64,000 nucleotides of DNA, taken from NCBI GenBank assembly GCA_049603715.1, contig JBMYSW010000013.1:1-64000 (forward strand), read 5' to 3'. Shown one piece after another: positions 33,680 through 42,448 of the stretch. This stretch comes from Pontibacterium sp049603715. Its GTDB lineage: Bacteria > Pseudomonadota > Gammaproteobacteria > Pseudomonadales > Balneatricaceae. The stretch's first letter is position 1, and every line of letters starts with the position of its first letter. The notes under the pieces are model-generated. The model was not told the DNA's origin, did not search any database, and saw nothing but the letters and a program-made list of their open reading frames with translations. A program made the position numbers and the translations under genes.

Positions 33680-34174
33680 ATGAATTTAGCTGATGGCGTG
33701 GTTTTAGCAGTCGTAGGTGTATCCTGCTTTTATAGCTTGTGGCGAGGCTTTGCTGCCGAAGCGATATCTCTGCTCAGCTGGGTTGCAGCCTTTATCATCG
33801 CTAAGCTGTTTTCAGTGCCCTTTACCGTTCTACTAGAACCTTATCTCGAAACGCCGTCCTTGCGGATTGGCGTTTCTTTTGTTGTCTTGTTTATCCTTAC
33901 CTTAGTCATTGGCGCGCTGATTGCGCGGATTATGTCTATGCTTATCGATGTAACAGGACTGAGTGCAACCGATCGACTGCTGGGCTTGGGTTTTGGCTTT
34001 GCTCGCGGCGTTTTAATTTGTGTTGTGCTGGTATTTTTGTTGAGGATGACGCCAGTGGTGCAAGACCCCTGGTGGCAACAATCGGAACTCATTCCTCATT
34101 TAGTTTTGATGGAAGATTGGACCAAACAAGTGGCAAGCGACGTCGCTAGCTTGATTTGGAACGCAGGACGCTAA
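33680..34174 (+). CDS. cvpA: CvpA family membrane protein
   Basis: 164-aa inner-membrane protein with four hydrophobic segments (about residues 3-20, 28-45, 62-85, 100-122). Family features: LADGVVLAVV at the N terminus, GFAAEAISLLSWVAAFIIAKL, and the loop DVTGLSATDRLLGLGFGFARG. Exact activity is unsettled; in E. coli it is needed for colicin V production and bile resistance. It lies 40 bp upstream of purF. Confidence 0.92.
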   Translation: MNLADGVVLAVVGVSCFYSLWRGFAAEAISLLSWVAAFIIAKLFSVPFTVLLEPYLETPSLRIGVSFVVLFILTLVIGALIARIMSMLIDVTGLSATDRLLGLGFGFARGVLICVVLVFLLRMTPVVQDPWWQQSELIPHLVLMEDWTKQVASDVASLIWNAGR

Positions 34175-34214
34175 CGTTTTTACGCTTTTTTATTTCCTTC
34201 CGAGGTGAGTACAC

Positions 34215-35738
34215 ATGTGCGGTATTGTGGGCATTGTTGCCAAATCCTATGTTAACCAGACCATCTTTGATGCGCTAACGGTGCTACAACACCGCGGTCA
34301 AGATGCAGCGGGTATGGTCACCTGTGAAGGCAACCGCTTCTTCATGCGCAAAGATAATGGCTTGGTGAACGAAGTATTCCGTACTCGCCACATGAAGCGC
34401 TTGTCGGGCAACATGGGTATTGGTCATGTGCGTTACCCAACAGCGGGCTCTTCTAGCTCAGCTGAAGCGCAACCGTTTTACGTTAACTCGCCTTACGGTA
34501 TCGCGCTGGCACACAACGGTAACTTAACCAACGCCGATTCTGTTCGCGAGAGCATGTTCAAGTCTGACCTTCGTCACACCAATACGACGTCTGACTCAGA
34601 AGTCTTGCTAAACGTGTTTGCACACGAGTTACAGCAAGCTGCGCCGCTTACACCAAACCCAGAGCATATTTTTGGTGCCATTGAGCGCGTACATCAGCGT
34701 GTGAAAGGTGGCTACGGTGTGGTTTCTATTATTCCGGGTTACGGCATCATGGCATTTCGTGACCCTCACGGCATTCGTCCGTTAGTTTACGGCTCGCGTA
34801 AAACCGAGCAGGGCGAAGAGTTTATGGTAGCATCTGAAAGTGTTGCCCTAGACGTGTGCGGCTTTGAATTGATTCGCGATATCGCACCGGGTGAAGCAAT
34901 CATTATCAATACCGACGGTGAGGTTTTCACTCGTCAGTGCACGCCAGAAGCGACCTTGGCACCGTGTTTGTTTGAGTATGTTTACCTTGCTCGCCCTGAC
35001 TCTATCATCGACGAAGTATCGGTACACAAGGCGCGTATGCGGATGGGTGTAAAGCTGGCGCAAAAAGTGATGCGCGAGCGCCCAGACCACGGTATCGATG
35101 TAGTCATTCCTATTCCTGATACCAGCCGTACTGCCGCTCTCGAAATGGCGTACGAGTTGGGTGTGCGTTTCCGTGAAGGTTTTATTAAAAACCGTTACGT
35201 TGGTCGTACCTTTATCATGCCTGGCCAGGCGATGCGCAAAAAGTCAGTGCGTCGTAAGCTAAACCCCATCGAAATGGAGTTTAAAGACAAGGTTGTGATG
35301 TTGGTAGACGACTCGATTGTGCGTGGTACTACTTCGCATCAAATCGTTGAGATGGCTCGTGATATGGGTGCTAAAAAAGTATTCTTTGCTTCGGCTGCGC
35401 CACCGGTTCGCTTCCCGAACGTATATGGTATCGACATGCCATCAGCCACTGAGCTGATCGCCCATAACCGCAACGACCAAGAAGTGGGTGAGTTGATTGG
35501 TTGTGACTGGATGGTTTACCAAGACCTCGACGACTTGAAAGACAGCGTATTGGTAGGTAACGACAAGATCCAAGACTTTGATACCTGTGTGTTTGACGGC
35601 AAATACGTAGCAAACGATGTCGACCAAGATTACCTTGATCGCATTGATGCGCAGCGCAACGACTCAGCGATGGCAACGACCAATGGTGTCTCTACCGGCA
35701 CAAACGAGCACGCTGACCTGCACACAAAAATTGATTAA
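34215..35738 (+). CDS. purF: amidophosphoribosyltransferase
   Basis: 507-aa enzyme that commits PRPP to purine synthesis. The N-terminal glutaminase nucleophile is C2 of MCGIVGIV, with RHRGQDAAG-type region HRGQDAAGM, GHVRYPTAG and AHNGNLTN. The C-terminal PRTase domain has the PRPP motif VVMLVDDSIVRGTTS. No leader propeptide, as in E. coli. Start ATG 34215 with GAGGTGAG upstream. Confidence 0.97.
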   Translation: MCGIVGIVAKSYVNQTIFDALTVLQHRGQDAAGMVTCEGNRFFMRKDNGLVNEVFRTRHMKRLSGNMGIGHVRYPTAGSSSSAEAQPFYVNSPYGIALAHNGNLTNADSVRESMFKSDLRHTNTTSDSEVLLNVFAHELQQAAPLTPNPEHIFGAIERVHQRVKGGYGVVSIIPGYGIMAFRDPHGIRPLVYGSRKTEQGEEFMVASESVALDVCGFELIRDIAPGEAIIINTDGEVFTRQCTPEATLAPCLFEYVYLARPDSIIDEVSVHKARMRMGVKLAQKVMRERPDHGIDVVIPIPDTSRTAALEMAYELGVRFREGFIKNRYVGRTFIMPGQAMRKKSVRRKLNPIEMEFKDKVVMLVDDSIVRGTTSHQIVEMARDMGAKKVFFASAAPPVRFPNVYGIDMPSATELIAHNRNDQEVGELIGCDWMVYQDLDDLKDSVLVGNDKIQDFDTCVFDGKYVANDVDQDYLDRIDAQRNDSAMATTNGVSTGTNEHADLHTKID

Positions 35739-35746
35739 AAGCCGCT

Positions 35747-35782
35747 AAGCCGGCCCCTTGTTAATGAGTCAGAGGGGCCGAC
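35747..35782 (+). terminator. hairpin after purF, possible terminator
   Basis: CGGCCCCT (35751-35758) pairs with AGGGGCCG (35773-35780), extended by AAG/CTT past one mismatch. The loop is 14 nt and no T run follows, so termination may be weak and metZ may be partly co-transcribed. Confidence 0.45.
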
Positions 35783-35809
35783 TTAACGGGATGAAGATAA
35801 GGTGTATCC

Positions 35810-37033
35810 ATGAGTTCTTCTATTCCAAAAAATCCGCAACGCAAGCAGTTTGACGCCCAAACCGGCGACTACGGCTTAGAAACCCTTGCATTACGCGCTG
35901 GCCAACATCGTACCAATGAAGATGAGCACAATGATGCCATCTTTATGACGTCGAGCTACGTGTTTTCAACGGCAGAAGAAGCGGCCGCGCGTTTTGGTGG
36001 TGAAGAGCCGGGTAACATTTACTCTCGCTTTACCAATCCAACGGTGCGCGCATTTGAAGAGCGTATCGCGGCCCTTGAAGGTGCAGAGCGTGCTATTGCC
36101 ACCTCATCGGGCATGGCGGCAATTATGTCTTTGGCGCCTGCATTGCTAGCTAATGGCGACCACATGGTGTGCTCGCGCAGTGTATTTGGTTCGATTATTT
36201 CGCTAATCAACAAATATTTTGTAAAAGCGGGTATCGAGGTGACTTACGTCGACCCTAAAGACCTAGACGCTTGGAAGGCGGCAATGCGCCCGAATACCAA
36301 GCTATTGTTTTTAGAGACGCCTTCAAACCCATTGGCTGAGTTGACTGATATCCCTGCAGTCGCTGAAGTGGCTCATGCCCAAGACGCATTATTGGTGGTA
36401 GATAACTGTTTCTGTACACCTATTTTGCAACAGCCTTTGGCATTGGGTGCAGATATTGTGATTCACTCTGCAACCAAATACCTCGACGGCCAAGGCCGTG
36501 CAGTTGGTGGTGCAGTGGTGGGTTCATCGGCACTCATGGAAGAGTTTTACGGCTTCGTGCGTACCGGTGGCATTAGCATGAGCCCATTCAATGCTTGGAT
36601 CTTCTTGAATGGTCTAGAGACGCTTGGTTTACGTATGCGTGCTCATTGCGACCAAGCCCTAGAGTTGGCGCAGTGGTTGGAGGCGCAGCCTGAGGTTGAG
36701 CGTGTGTTTTATGCAGGCCTAGAGAGCCATCCGCAGCATGAGTTAGCTAAACAGCAGCAAAAAGGCTTTGGTGGTGTACTCTCGTTTGAAGTCAAAGGCG
36801 GTAAAGAGGCAGCGTGGCGCTGTGTTAACGCAACCCAAATGATCTCGATTACGGGCAACTTGGGCGACGCAAAGACGACGATTACCCATCCAGCGACCAC
36901 AACTCATGGTCGAATGACGCCAGAAGAGCGTGAAAGTGCGGGTATCAAAGACAGCTTGTTACGTGTTTCTGTTGGCCTTGAGTCAATTGACGACATCAAA
37001 GCGGACTTGAAGCTGGGCTTGTCGGCCGCTTAA
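35810..37033 (+). CDS. metZ: O-succinylhomoserine sulfhydrylase
   Basis: 407-aa PLP enzyme of the Cys/Met-metabolism family that makes homocysteine directly from O-succinylhomoserine and sulfide. Schiff-base lysine K223 in VIHSATKYLDGQGR; NIYSRFTNPTVRAFEERIAALEGAE near the N terminus and MISITGNLGDAKTTITHPATTTHGRMTPEER late. Position right after purF matches pseudomonad metZ, which separates it from metB-type paralogues. Confidence 0.93.
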   Translation: MSSSIPKNPQRKQFDAQTGDYGLETLALRAGQHRTNEDEHNDAIFMTSSYVFSTAEEAAARFGGEEPGNIYSRFTNPTVRAFEERIAALEGAERAIATSSGMAAIMSLAPALLANGDHMVCSRSVFGSIISLINKYFVKAGIEVTYVDPKDLDAWKAAMRPNTKLLFLETPSNPLAELTDIPAVAEVAHAQDALLVVDNCFCTPILQQPLALGADIVIHSATKYLDGQGRAVGGAVVGSSALMEEFYGFVRTGGISMSPFNAWIFLNGLETLGLRMRAHCDQALELAQWLEAQPEVERVFYAGLESHPQHELAKQQQKGFGGVLSFEVKGGKEAAWRCVNATQMISITGNLGDAKTTITHPATTTHGRMTPEERESAGIKDSLLRVSVGLESIDDIKADLKLGLSAA

Positions 37034-37057
37034 CTGTGCTTTGCACCGTATTTTATT

Positions 37058-37091
37058 AAAAGGCGACCTACGCAAGTGTGTCGCCTTTTTT
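37058..37091 (+). terminator. intrinsic terminator after metZ
   Basis: AAAAGGCGAC (37058-37067), 12-nt loop, GTCGCCTTTT (37079-37088), T to 37091. Strong. Confidence 0.9.
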
Positions 37092-37132
37092 AATGGCAAT
37101 TTGAATGTGTTTTTTCGAAAGGTAAGGTGTAT

Positions 37133-38101
37133 ATGAACATCGCTTTAGCGCCTATGGAAGGGGTTGTAGATCCCATCTTACGTGACTTGCTAACGCGTAT
37201 TGGCGGTATCGACTATTGCGTCACTGAGTTTGTTCGGGTGTCGAGTCGGGTATTGCCCGAAAGTGTCTTTTTAAAACTCTGTCCCGAGTTAGAAAACGGT
37301 GGCTGTACGCCTTCGGGTGTGCCCGTGCATGTGCAGTTATTGGGTAGCCATCCAGAGCGCATGGCGCAAAGTGCGGCGGTGGCTGCGGGGCTTGGCGCAC
37401 CCGTTATCGACCTTAACTTTGGTTGTCCTGCCAAAACAGTCAATAAGCATCGCGGTGGCGCGGTGCTGCTTGATACGCCCGACGATATTCATGAGATTGT
37501 TGCCGCGGTGCGCCAAGCGGTACCGGCTGACATACCGGTAACGGCAAAAATGCGTTTAGGGGTTAAGGATAAAAGCCTTGCCATTGATAACGCCCAAGCC
37601 ATTGAGGCGGCAGGCGCTGCTAAGCTCACCGTGCATGCCCGAACCAAGGTAGAAGGTTACCGCCCGCCCGCACACTGGCATTGGCTCGCAAAAATCAGAG
37701 AGGCGGTTAGCCTACCTGTTGTCGCTAACGGCGAAATTTGGACGCCAGAAGACTACATGCAGTGTCGTGAGGTAAGCGGTTGTAAGGATGTGATGATTGG
37801 TCGAGGGTTAATTTCGAGCCCGGGCTTAGCCAATGAAATCATCTTGCAGCGACAGCAGTTGCCCTCAAACGAGTTGCCTTGGCAGGAGGTGCTCGCTTCG
37901 GTGTGTTTGTTGTTTGAAATGTCTCATGGTCGCATGATGCCAAAGTATGTGCATGGGCGAGTCAAACAGTGGCTAAACCAACTTAAGCGCCAATACCCTG
38001 AAGCAAAAGAACTTTTTGAATCGATTAAAACGCTGCGAGATTGCAATGATCTTGAGCGTGCACTCAAAAACGCACAAGAAAAATCTCCTGTTTTCGTGTA
38101 A
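37133..38101 (+). CDS. dusC: tRNA-dihydrouridine(16) synthase
   Basis: 322-aa FMN enzyme that reduces U16 in the tRNA D loop. Start at ATG 37133 (MNIALAPMEGV) behind AAAGGTAAGG; the earlier GTG at 37127 falls inside that site. Catalytic C98 in LNFGCPAKTVN; other Dus motifs are APMEGVVD and VVANGEIW. The segments TPSGVPVHVQLLGS and the C-terminal RVKQWLNQLKRQYPEAKELFE match DusC rather than DusA or DusB. Confidence 0.9.
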   Translation: MNIALAPMEGVVDPILRDLLTRIGGIDYCVTEFVRVSSRVLPESVFLKLCPELENGGCTPSGVPVHVQLLGSHPERMAQSAAVAAGLGAPVIDLNFGCPAKTVNKHRGGAVLLDTPDDIHEIVAAVRQAVPADIPVTAKMRLGVKDKSLAIDNAQAIEAAGAAKLTVHARTKVEGYRPPAHWHWLAKIREAVSLPVVANGEIWTPEDYMQCREVSGCKDVMIGRGLISSPGLANEIILQRQQLPSNELPWQEVLASVCLLFEMSHGRMMPKYVHGRVKQWLNQLKRQYPEAKELFESIKTLRDCNDLERALKNAQEKSPVFV

Positions 38102-38385
38102 TTTCAGAAATCTCGCCTAAACTTCTTATCATACTGTGTAGAGCCTACGCGCCTTACCTCTTACTCAGCAGCATCAATGGGTGCTGCTACGGCTCAGTGG
38201 TGTGCTGTTATTTTGTATGCAGTCCCCCTAAGCAGGTGAACTCATGTCGATCACGCTAAAACTTGATACTTTTTGACTAAACTTGGCTCTAGGTAAGCGT
38301 CGAGTCGCCGATAACTTTACAAGGCGTAATTGCGTAGTTGAGGCTAATAAGTGTTTGAAAAAGCGGTGCCCTCTTGGAGGCTATT
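38102..38385. other. 284-bp intergenic region upstream of the DUF6436-chemoreceptor pair
   Basis: No gene recognised. It contains a perfect FliA-type -10 element (38308-38315) and the ribosome-binding site of the next gene. Confidence 0.5.
38308..38315 (+). promoter_or_regulatory. candidate sigma-28 (FliA) -10 element
   Basis: GCCGATAA is an exact match to the sigma-28 -10 consensus, and it lies upstream of a DUF6436 gene followed by a chemoreceptor gene, which FliA often controls. The -35 is poor: TCTA occurs at about the right distance, while a good TAAA lies 10 bp too far upstream. Confidence 0.35.
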
Positions 38386-39021
38386 TTGAGTGAGGTGTCT
38401 TACAAAAGGCGACGGCGCTGGGCATTGTTGGTTTTAGTTTTGTGGTTGGCTTTAGTGCTTGTGGGGTTTTGGTGGTTCCAGTGGCGCTGGTACTTTTTGG
38501 TCGATACTCAAACGGTTTGGTTTAAGTCTGATCCGTGGGTTTCGGCATCGCCTGACAAAGAGTTTTCGCTTAAAGCGAGCCAGTCTGGCGATATTGGCGC
38601 TTTGGTTGTGCATTTTTATGATCCAGCGTGCCCTTGCAGCAAGTTTAATACAGAGCATGTGCTGTCTCTTATTGCTGAGTATCAAATAAAGGGAGTGCAC
38701 TTTGAGTTGAGAGTCCCACATCCACACCACATTGAAGAAGCTGAAGATCTCTTTGGTGTTGTAGCAAAAGTTGTATCGCCTCAAAAGTCGCCGTCAGCGA
38801 GTCCATCAGCCTTAGTGCTGGGAACGGGGGGTGAAGAGGCTAAATGGTTCGCAGCCTACGTGGGACCTTACAGTTCAGGAGCAGTATGTTCAGGGGGAGA
38901 TGATGATTTTGTCGGTTTGGCCCTTGATAGGTTGCTAAGCCAAGAAAAAGTGTGGTGGGAGTCAAATTTGGCAAGCGGGTGCTTATGCCCATGGCCTAAG
39001 TTTGAGTCACAAGGAACTTAA
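38386..39021 (+). CDS. DUF6436-like membrane-anchored thioredoxin-fold protein
   Basis: 211-aa protein. TTG start at 38386 (SEVSYKRRRRWALL) chosen because GGAGG (38376-38380) lies 5 nt upstream. One N-terminal TM helix (about residues 11-30), then a periplasmic thioredoxin-like domain with CPC motif in FYDPACPCSKFNTEH and a later GAVCSGGDD and ASGCLCPWPKF. The paired cysteines suggest a redox role. The family is seen in other marine gammaproteobacteria but has no assigned substrate. It precedes the chemoreceptor by 69 bp, possibly in one transcript. Confidence 0.65.
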   Translation: MSEVSYKRRRRWALLVLVLWLALVLVGFWWFQWRWYFLVDTQTVWFKSDPWVSASPDKEFSLKASQSGDIGALVVHFYDPACPCSKFNTEHVLSLIAEYQIKGVHFELRVPHPHHIEEAEDLFGVVAKVVSPQKSPSASPSALVLGTGGEEAKWFAAYVGPYSSGAVCSGGDDDFVGLALDRLLSQEKVWWESNLASGCLCPWPKFESQGT

Positions 39022-39090
39022 ACGCGCCTTCGGGCTGGGTAGTAGGATCAATGGCAGTAGTTTTTTGTGATGTTAAGCGAGGGGCATATT

Positions 39091-40599
39091 ATGTCTGTTC
39101 AACAAATTAACTTTTCTTTAGCAGCGATACGGACCGCAGCAGACAAGCTCATGATGGGCGTTCAGCTGTTTCTGTTTATAGTGGCCTGTGCATTGGCTGG
39201 TGTGTTTGATACTTGGGCTGAAGCACTCATAATCGGTGGAGGTACGCTGGCAGCAACAGCAGCGATAAGCCAGCTTATGCCGGGAGCGCTTGTAGTTCGT
39301 TTGGCGCATGGTGTAGGTTTTATGGTTTTTTCTGCGCTCTTTATTCACCAATCTGGTGGTATGCTTGAGTTCCACTTCACAATCTTTGTGCTGTTGGCGT
39401 TTCTCCTTTATTACCGTGACTGGAAGCCGATTGTTTTGGCCGCTGGTGTCATCGCTGTTCACCACTTATCTTTTAACTCTTTGCAAGAGTCAGGCGCGGG
39501 CGTATTCCTTTTTGAGTACCGTAGTGGCGTTGGCCTCGTACTTTTACATGCGGCATTTGTTATTTTCGAGACTGCTTTGCTTGTGTTAATTGCAGTTAAA
39601 AGCGAGAAAGAAGGGCGCCAAAGTGAGGAGCTAGCTCGTTTGACAGCTACGATGCGAGTAGACGAGCAAGGTAGCATTGACTTAGCGATGACCAAAATGG
39701 ATATGTCATCCGAAACAGGGGCTAGCTTAGGGCAATACCTGTCTGCCGTGCAGAGCGCGATCAATGAAGCTAAGCGTGTAGCAGCGGCACTTACCTCAAC
39801 GATGTCGGCGAACGAATCCCTAGGCCGCGATGCAGTTAATTCGTCACAACAGCAAAAAGCAGAAACTATTCAGCTGGCGTCTGCAGTAGAGGAGATGGCG
39901 GCGTCTTTTCATATGGTTGCCGAAAGTGCTCGTGAGGCGGCAGAAGCCGCACATACAGCGCAAGAGAATGTACAAGCGGGTAACCAAACGGTGCGCTCTT
40001 CAACCGACAGTATTGGTGAGCTAATGGGTACCGTGGAGCATACGCGTAGTCTGGTTGAGGAGTTGGCGGACGATAGTCGTGAGATTGGCCAGGTGGTTGA
40101 GATGATAAGTAATATTGCCGACCAAACCAACCTACTGGCACTTAACGCGGCTATTGAGGCGGCAAGGGCTGGTGAAGCAGGGCGTGGCTTTGCGGTGGTT
40201 GCAGACGAAGTACGTACGCTAGCGAGTAATACCCAAAGCTCGACTGAGAAAATTCAGGCAATGATTACTCAGTTGCAGTCCCGTAGCGACACCTTAACCA
40301 ATGTGATGGAAACGTCGAAGCGTCAGGCAATGGCAAGTAACGAGCAAATTTTGTCGGCGGCTGAATCGTTAAGGGCGATTGGTGATGCGGCGGAAGTGAT
40401 TGCGCGTATGAATACGCAAATTGCGAGCGCAACCACAGAGCAAACCGAAGTGGCCGAAGAGATTAATCGCAACGTATCCTCGATTAAAGATTTGGCCGAA
40501 CAGGTTGCCTATGTCATCGAAAGCTCGAAAAAGGGCAGCGACGAAGTGGCTTCCCTAGGCGATCAGCTGTCTGTGCAGGTGGGGCGTTTTAGAACCTAG
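39091..40599 (+). CDS. methyl-accepting chemotaxis protein with multi-helix membrane sensor
   Basis: 502-aa chemoreceptor. ATG 39091 (MSVQQINFSL) preferred, with GCGAGGGG 7 nt upstream; earlier in-frame starts at 39067 and 39070 lack this. About six TM helices fill residues 20-180 with only short loops, so it has no periplasmic ligand domain. Conserved-looking membrane histidines occur in LEFHFTIF and AVHHLSF. The signalling domain follows, tip ADQTNLLALNAAIEAARAG, with no obvious full HAMP between. A signal sensed in the membrane (redox state, light, membrane energy) is plausible, but that is inference. Confidence 0.88.
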   Translation: MSVQQINFSLAAIRTAADKLMMGVQLFLFIVACALAGVFDTWAEALIIGGGTLAATAAISQLMPGALVVRLAHGVGFMVFSALFIHQSGGMLEFHFTIFVLLAFLLYYRDWKPIVLAAGVIAVHHLSFNSLQESGAGVFLFEYRSGVGLVLLHAAFVIFETALLVLIAVKSEKEGRQSEELARLTATMRVDEQGSIDLAMTKMDMSSETGASLGQYLSAVQSAINEAKRVAAALTSTMSANESLGRDAVNSSQQQKAETIQLASAVEEMAASFHMVAESAREAAEAAHTAQENVQAGNQTVRSSTDSIGELMGTVEHTRSLVEELADDSREIGQVVEMISNIADQTNLLALNAAIEAARAGEAGRGFAVVADEVRTLASNTQSSTEKIQAMITQLQSRSDTLTNVMETSKRQAMASNEQILSAAESLRAIGDAAEVIARMNTQIASATTEQTEVAEEINRNVSSIKDLAEQVAYVIESSKKGSDEVASLGDQLSVQVGRFRT

Positions 40600-40628
40600 C
40601 GGTCGCGTTGGTCATCTAATAAAAATAA

Positions 40629-40660
40629 AGCGCGTTAGCCGAGGCTAGCGCGCTTTTTTT
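40629..40660 (+). terminator. intrinsic terminator after the chemoreceptor
   Basis: AGCGCGTTAGC (40629-40639) pairs with GCTAGCGCGCT (40644-40654; one T-G wobble) around a CGAG tetraloop, then six T. Confidence 0.9.
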
Positions 40661-40716
40661 ATACCTGATGCTTTCTGTCGTTCCGGCTTAGCTTGAGAGA
40701 GACCCGCTTTGTGCGT

Positions 40717-41133
40717 TTACTCGATAGTGATGGTACGAGCCTTCATGGCTTCTGGGATCTCACGCACGAGGTCGATATGCAATAGGCCGTTTTCTAGTTT
40801 GGCGCGGGTCACTTTGACATGATCAGCCAATTGAAAGCGACGTTCGAAGTTTCGCGCAGCAATACCTTGGTGTAAAAAGTGGCGCTGTACGTCTTCCGGT
40901 TGCTTGTTGCCAGATACCGTTAGGGTGTTGTGCTCGCTTTGAATGCTTAGCTCGTTGTCTGTAAAGCCGGCAATCGCCATGGTGATTCGGTATTCGTTCT
41001 CGCCGGTAAGTTCGATGTTGTACGGCGGGTAGCTTGGCTGATTGTCGTTGCGGCTGGCAGAGTCGATTAGGTTTGCCAAGCGGTCGAAGCCAATTGCAGA
41101 GCGGTAAAGTGGAGAAAGGTCTAGTTCGCGCAT
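40717..41133 (-). CDS. ibpA: small heat-shock protein, IbpA/Hsp20 family
   Basis: 138-aa holdase chaperone that keeps aggregating proteins refoldable. Start at the ATG at 41133 (MRELDLSPLYRSAIGFDRL) with GAGGA upstream; the longer reading from 41223 would translate the leader. Alpha-crystallin domain about residues 30-125 with YNIELTGENEYRITMAIAGF, GIAARNFERRFQLADHV and the GLLHIDL strand, then the C-terminal I-x-I anchor (TITIE). N terminus matches IbpA/IbpB. Controlled by a sigma-32 promoter and a ROSE-like leader. Confidence 0.93.
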   Translation of the reverse strand: MRELDLSPLYRSAIGFDRLANLIDSASRNDNQPSYPPYNIELTGENEYRITMAIAGFTDNELSIQSEHNTLTVSGNKQPEDVQRHFLHQGIAARNFERRFQLADHVKVTRAKLENGLLHIDLVREIPEAMKARTITIE

Positions 41134-41231
41134 TCTTATATCCTCATTGAGCAATATATTTAGCAGAGCCCCTAAACAGCGTGTTTGGGCTCTATGACAG
41201 TAACGGACCTCCCAATTGAGCATCCGTTACT
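41134..41231 (-). promoter_or_regulatory. ROSE-like RNA thermometer in the ibpA leader
   Basis: The 5' leader folds into successive stems: TCCGTTAC/GTAACGGA (41223-41230 with 41200-41207), GGGCTCT/AGAGCCC (41187-41193 with 41165-41171), and near the start codon TTGCTCAATGAGGA, in which TTGCT can pair imperfectly with AGGA of the Shine-Dalgarno. The U(U/C)GCU element opposite the SD is the hallmark of ROSE elements in front of small heat-shock genes, so translation should open at high temperature. Confidence 0.7.
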
Positions 41232-41238
41232 CTCTATC

Positions 41239-41266
41239 TATGGGCATTGCTCAAGCTTTCAAGGGG
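41239..41266 (-). promoter_or_regulatory. sigma-32 heat-shock promoter of ibpA
   Basis: Read on the minus strand: CCCCTTGAAA (41266-41257), then CCCATA (41244-41239) with 13 bp between CTTGAA and CCCATA. This fits the RpoH consensus CCCTTGAA-N13/14-CCCCATNT closely. Predicted transcription start near 41231. Confidence 0.85.
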
Positions 41267-41317
41267 CTTTAAAGCTCTTTGCTGTGCTGTAAAGGAATAG
41301 AGTGCGCGAAATTAGTT

Positions 41318-41728
41318 TTAGCGCTCCATAGCAGCGTAAAACTGGTTGATGTCGTTGGTGATGCTGACATCAACGTTGTCCGATGGGATCTTGTAGTCGT
41401 GTACTCGCTCCCAGCCTTCGCCCTCGGGTGCGCGTTCCCAAACGGTACCGGCGTTGTAGGTCACAAGCTCCGTGAGTGACGGGTCGAGTTTACACATCTT
41501 TTCTACTTCAATGGGAATGAGGTTAGTCATTTCGTCATTAAGAAACTCGTCGGTTTCGTAACCTGTGAACATACGCCAGCCCGTGTCGTTAAGGTGGGCA
41601 GGTACAGTTTTGTACATAAAGCGAATGGGTAACTTCTCGTCGAAGCATAAACGAGAAACCAGCGCTAAAAAGCCATTTTTGGTTTGGTTGGTTTCGCCAG
41701 CAGTGGGCTTACTGAATTCGTTGGTCAT
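41318..41728 (-). CDS. DUF2185 family protein
   Basis: 136-aa cytoplasmic protein. DUF2185 features: DEKLPIRFMYKTVP, NDTGWRMFTGYETDEFLND, and a C-terminal part on a PxGxxWER-like turn (NAGTVWERAPEGEGW). The family includes proteins annotated as immunity protein Imm33, but no toxin is nearby, so only the domain name is supported. Monocistronic. Confidence 0.75.
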   Translation of the reverse strand: MTNEFSKPTAGETNQTKNGFLALVSRLCFDEKLPIRFMYKTVPAHLNDTGWRMFTGYETDEFLNDEMTNLIPIEVEKMCKLDPSLTELVTYNAGTVWERAPEGEGWERVHDYKIPSDNVDVSITNDINQFYAAMER

Positions 41729-41868
41729 TGCTATTTGTACTCTTGCGGCCTACAGTGAAACGTTTTTGGCTGAACAGCAGCCCAGATAACGTGGGATGTC
41801 TATTGTAGTGCGAGGGCGCTGTGATGGCAAAAGCCCCGCCATTTAACGGATTGATACGAAGGGAAGTC

Positions 41869-42246
41869 ATGAACTGGATTTGGTTACATTTAATTACAGT
41901 ACTCATGGCCGCTGTATTGGGTGCTTGGGTGTTACTCCGGCCCAAGGGCAGCTTATGGCATCGTCGCTTTGGGCGCGTGTATGTGGTGCTAATGATGCTG
42001 GCGAGTGCTTCGTCGTTAATGCTGCCCGCACAGGTGGGGCCACAGCTCTGGCTGCACTTTGGCTTTATTCATTTGCTCAGCATCTTTGTACTACTGGCCA
42101 TGCCGACGGCCATTTGGGCGGCACGACAAGGGCTTTACCGCGTGCACCGTGGCTTGATGTTGGGTAATTACATCGGCGGTATTGGCGTTGCAGGGGTTTT
42201 AGCGGCGCTTTTGCCGGGCCGTTTTTTACACGGTTTGCTCTTCTAG
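41869..42246 (+). CDS. DUF2306 family membrane protein
   Basis: 125-aa protein with about four TM helices (from residues 5, 40, 62 and 98). Start at ATG 41869 (MNWIWLHLITVLM) with AAGGGA upstream; a reading from 41821 adds 16 residues without support. KGSLWHRRFGRVYVVLMM and LYRVHRGLMLGNY, with paired H-R, are DUF2306-like. Function unknown. Confidence 0.7.
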   Translation: MNWIWLHLITVLMAAVLGAWVLLRPKGSLWHRRFGRVYVVLMMLASASSLMLPAQVGPQLWLHFGFIHLLSIFVLLAMPTAIWAARQGLYRVHRGLMLGNYIGGIGVAGVLAALLPGRFLHGLLF

Positions 42247-42448
42247 TATGTTTCTTGTGTGATATTCCGGCTAAGGGGAGTCAAGGCCTACACAGCTTGC
42301 GCTAAAACGACTAAAATGCGCGGCAGGCTAGCCAAACTGAAAATGTTTCTTGTGCTGCTTGCGGTTTCATCAGGCAAGCATGTGTTTGTATCAAACGACG
42401 AGCATTTTTAGTTTTGCTAAGGGCTTATTATTTTAGAGGCAGCAAAAC

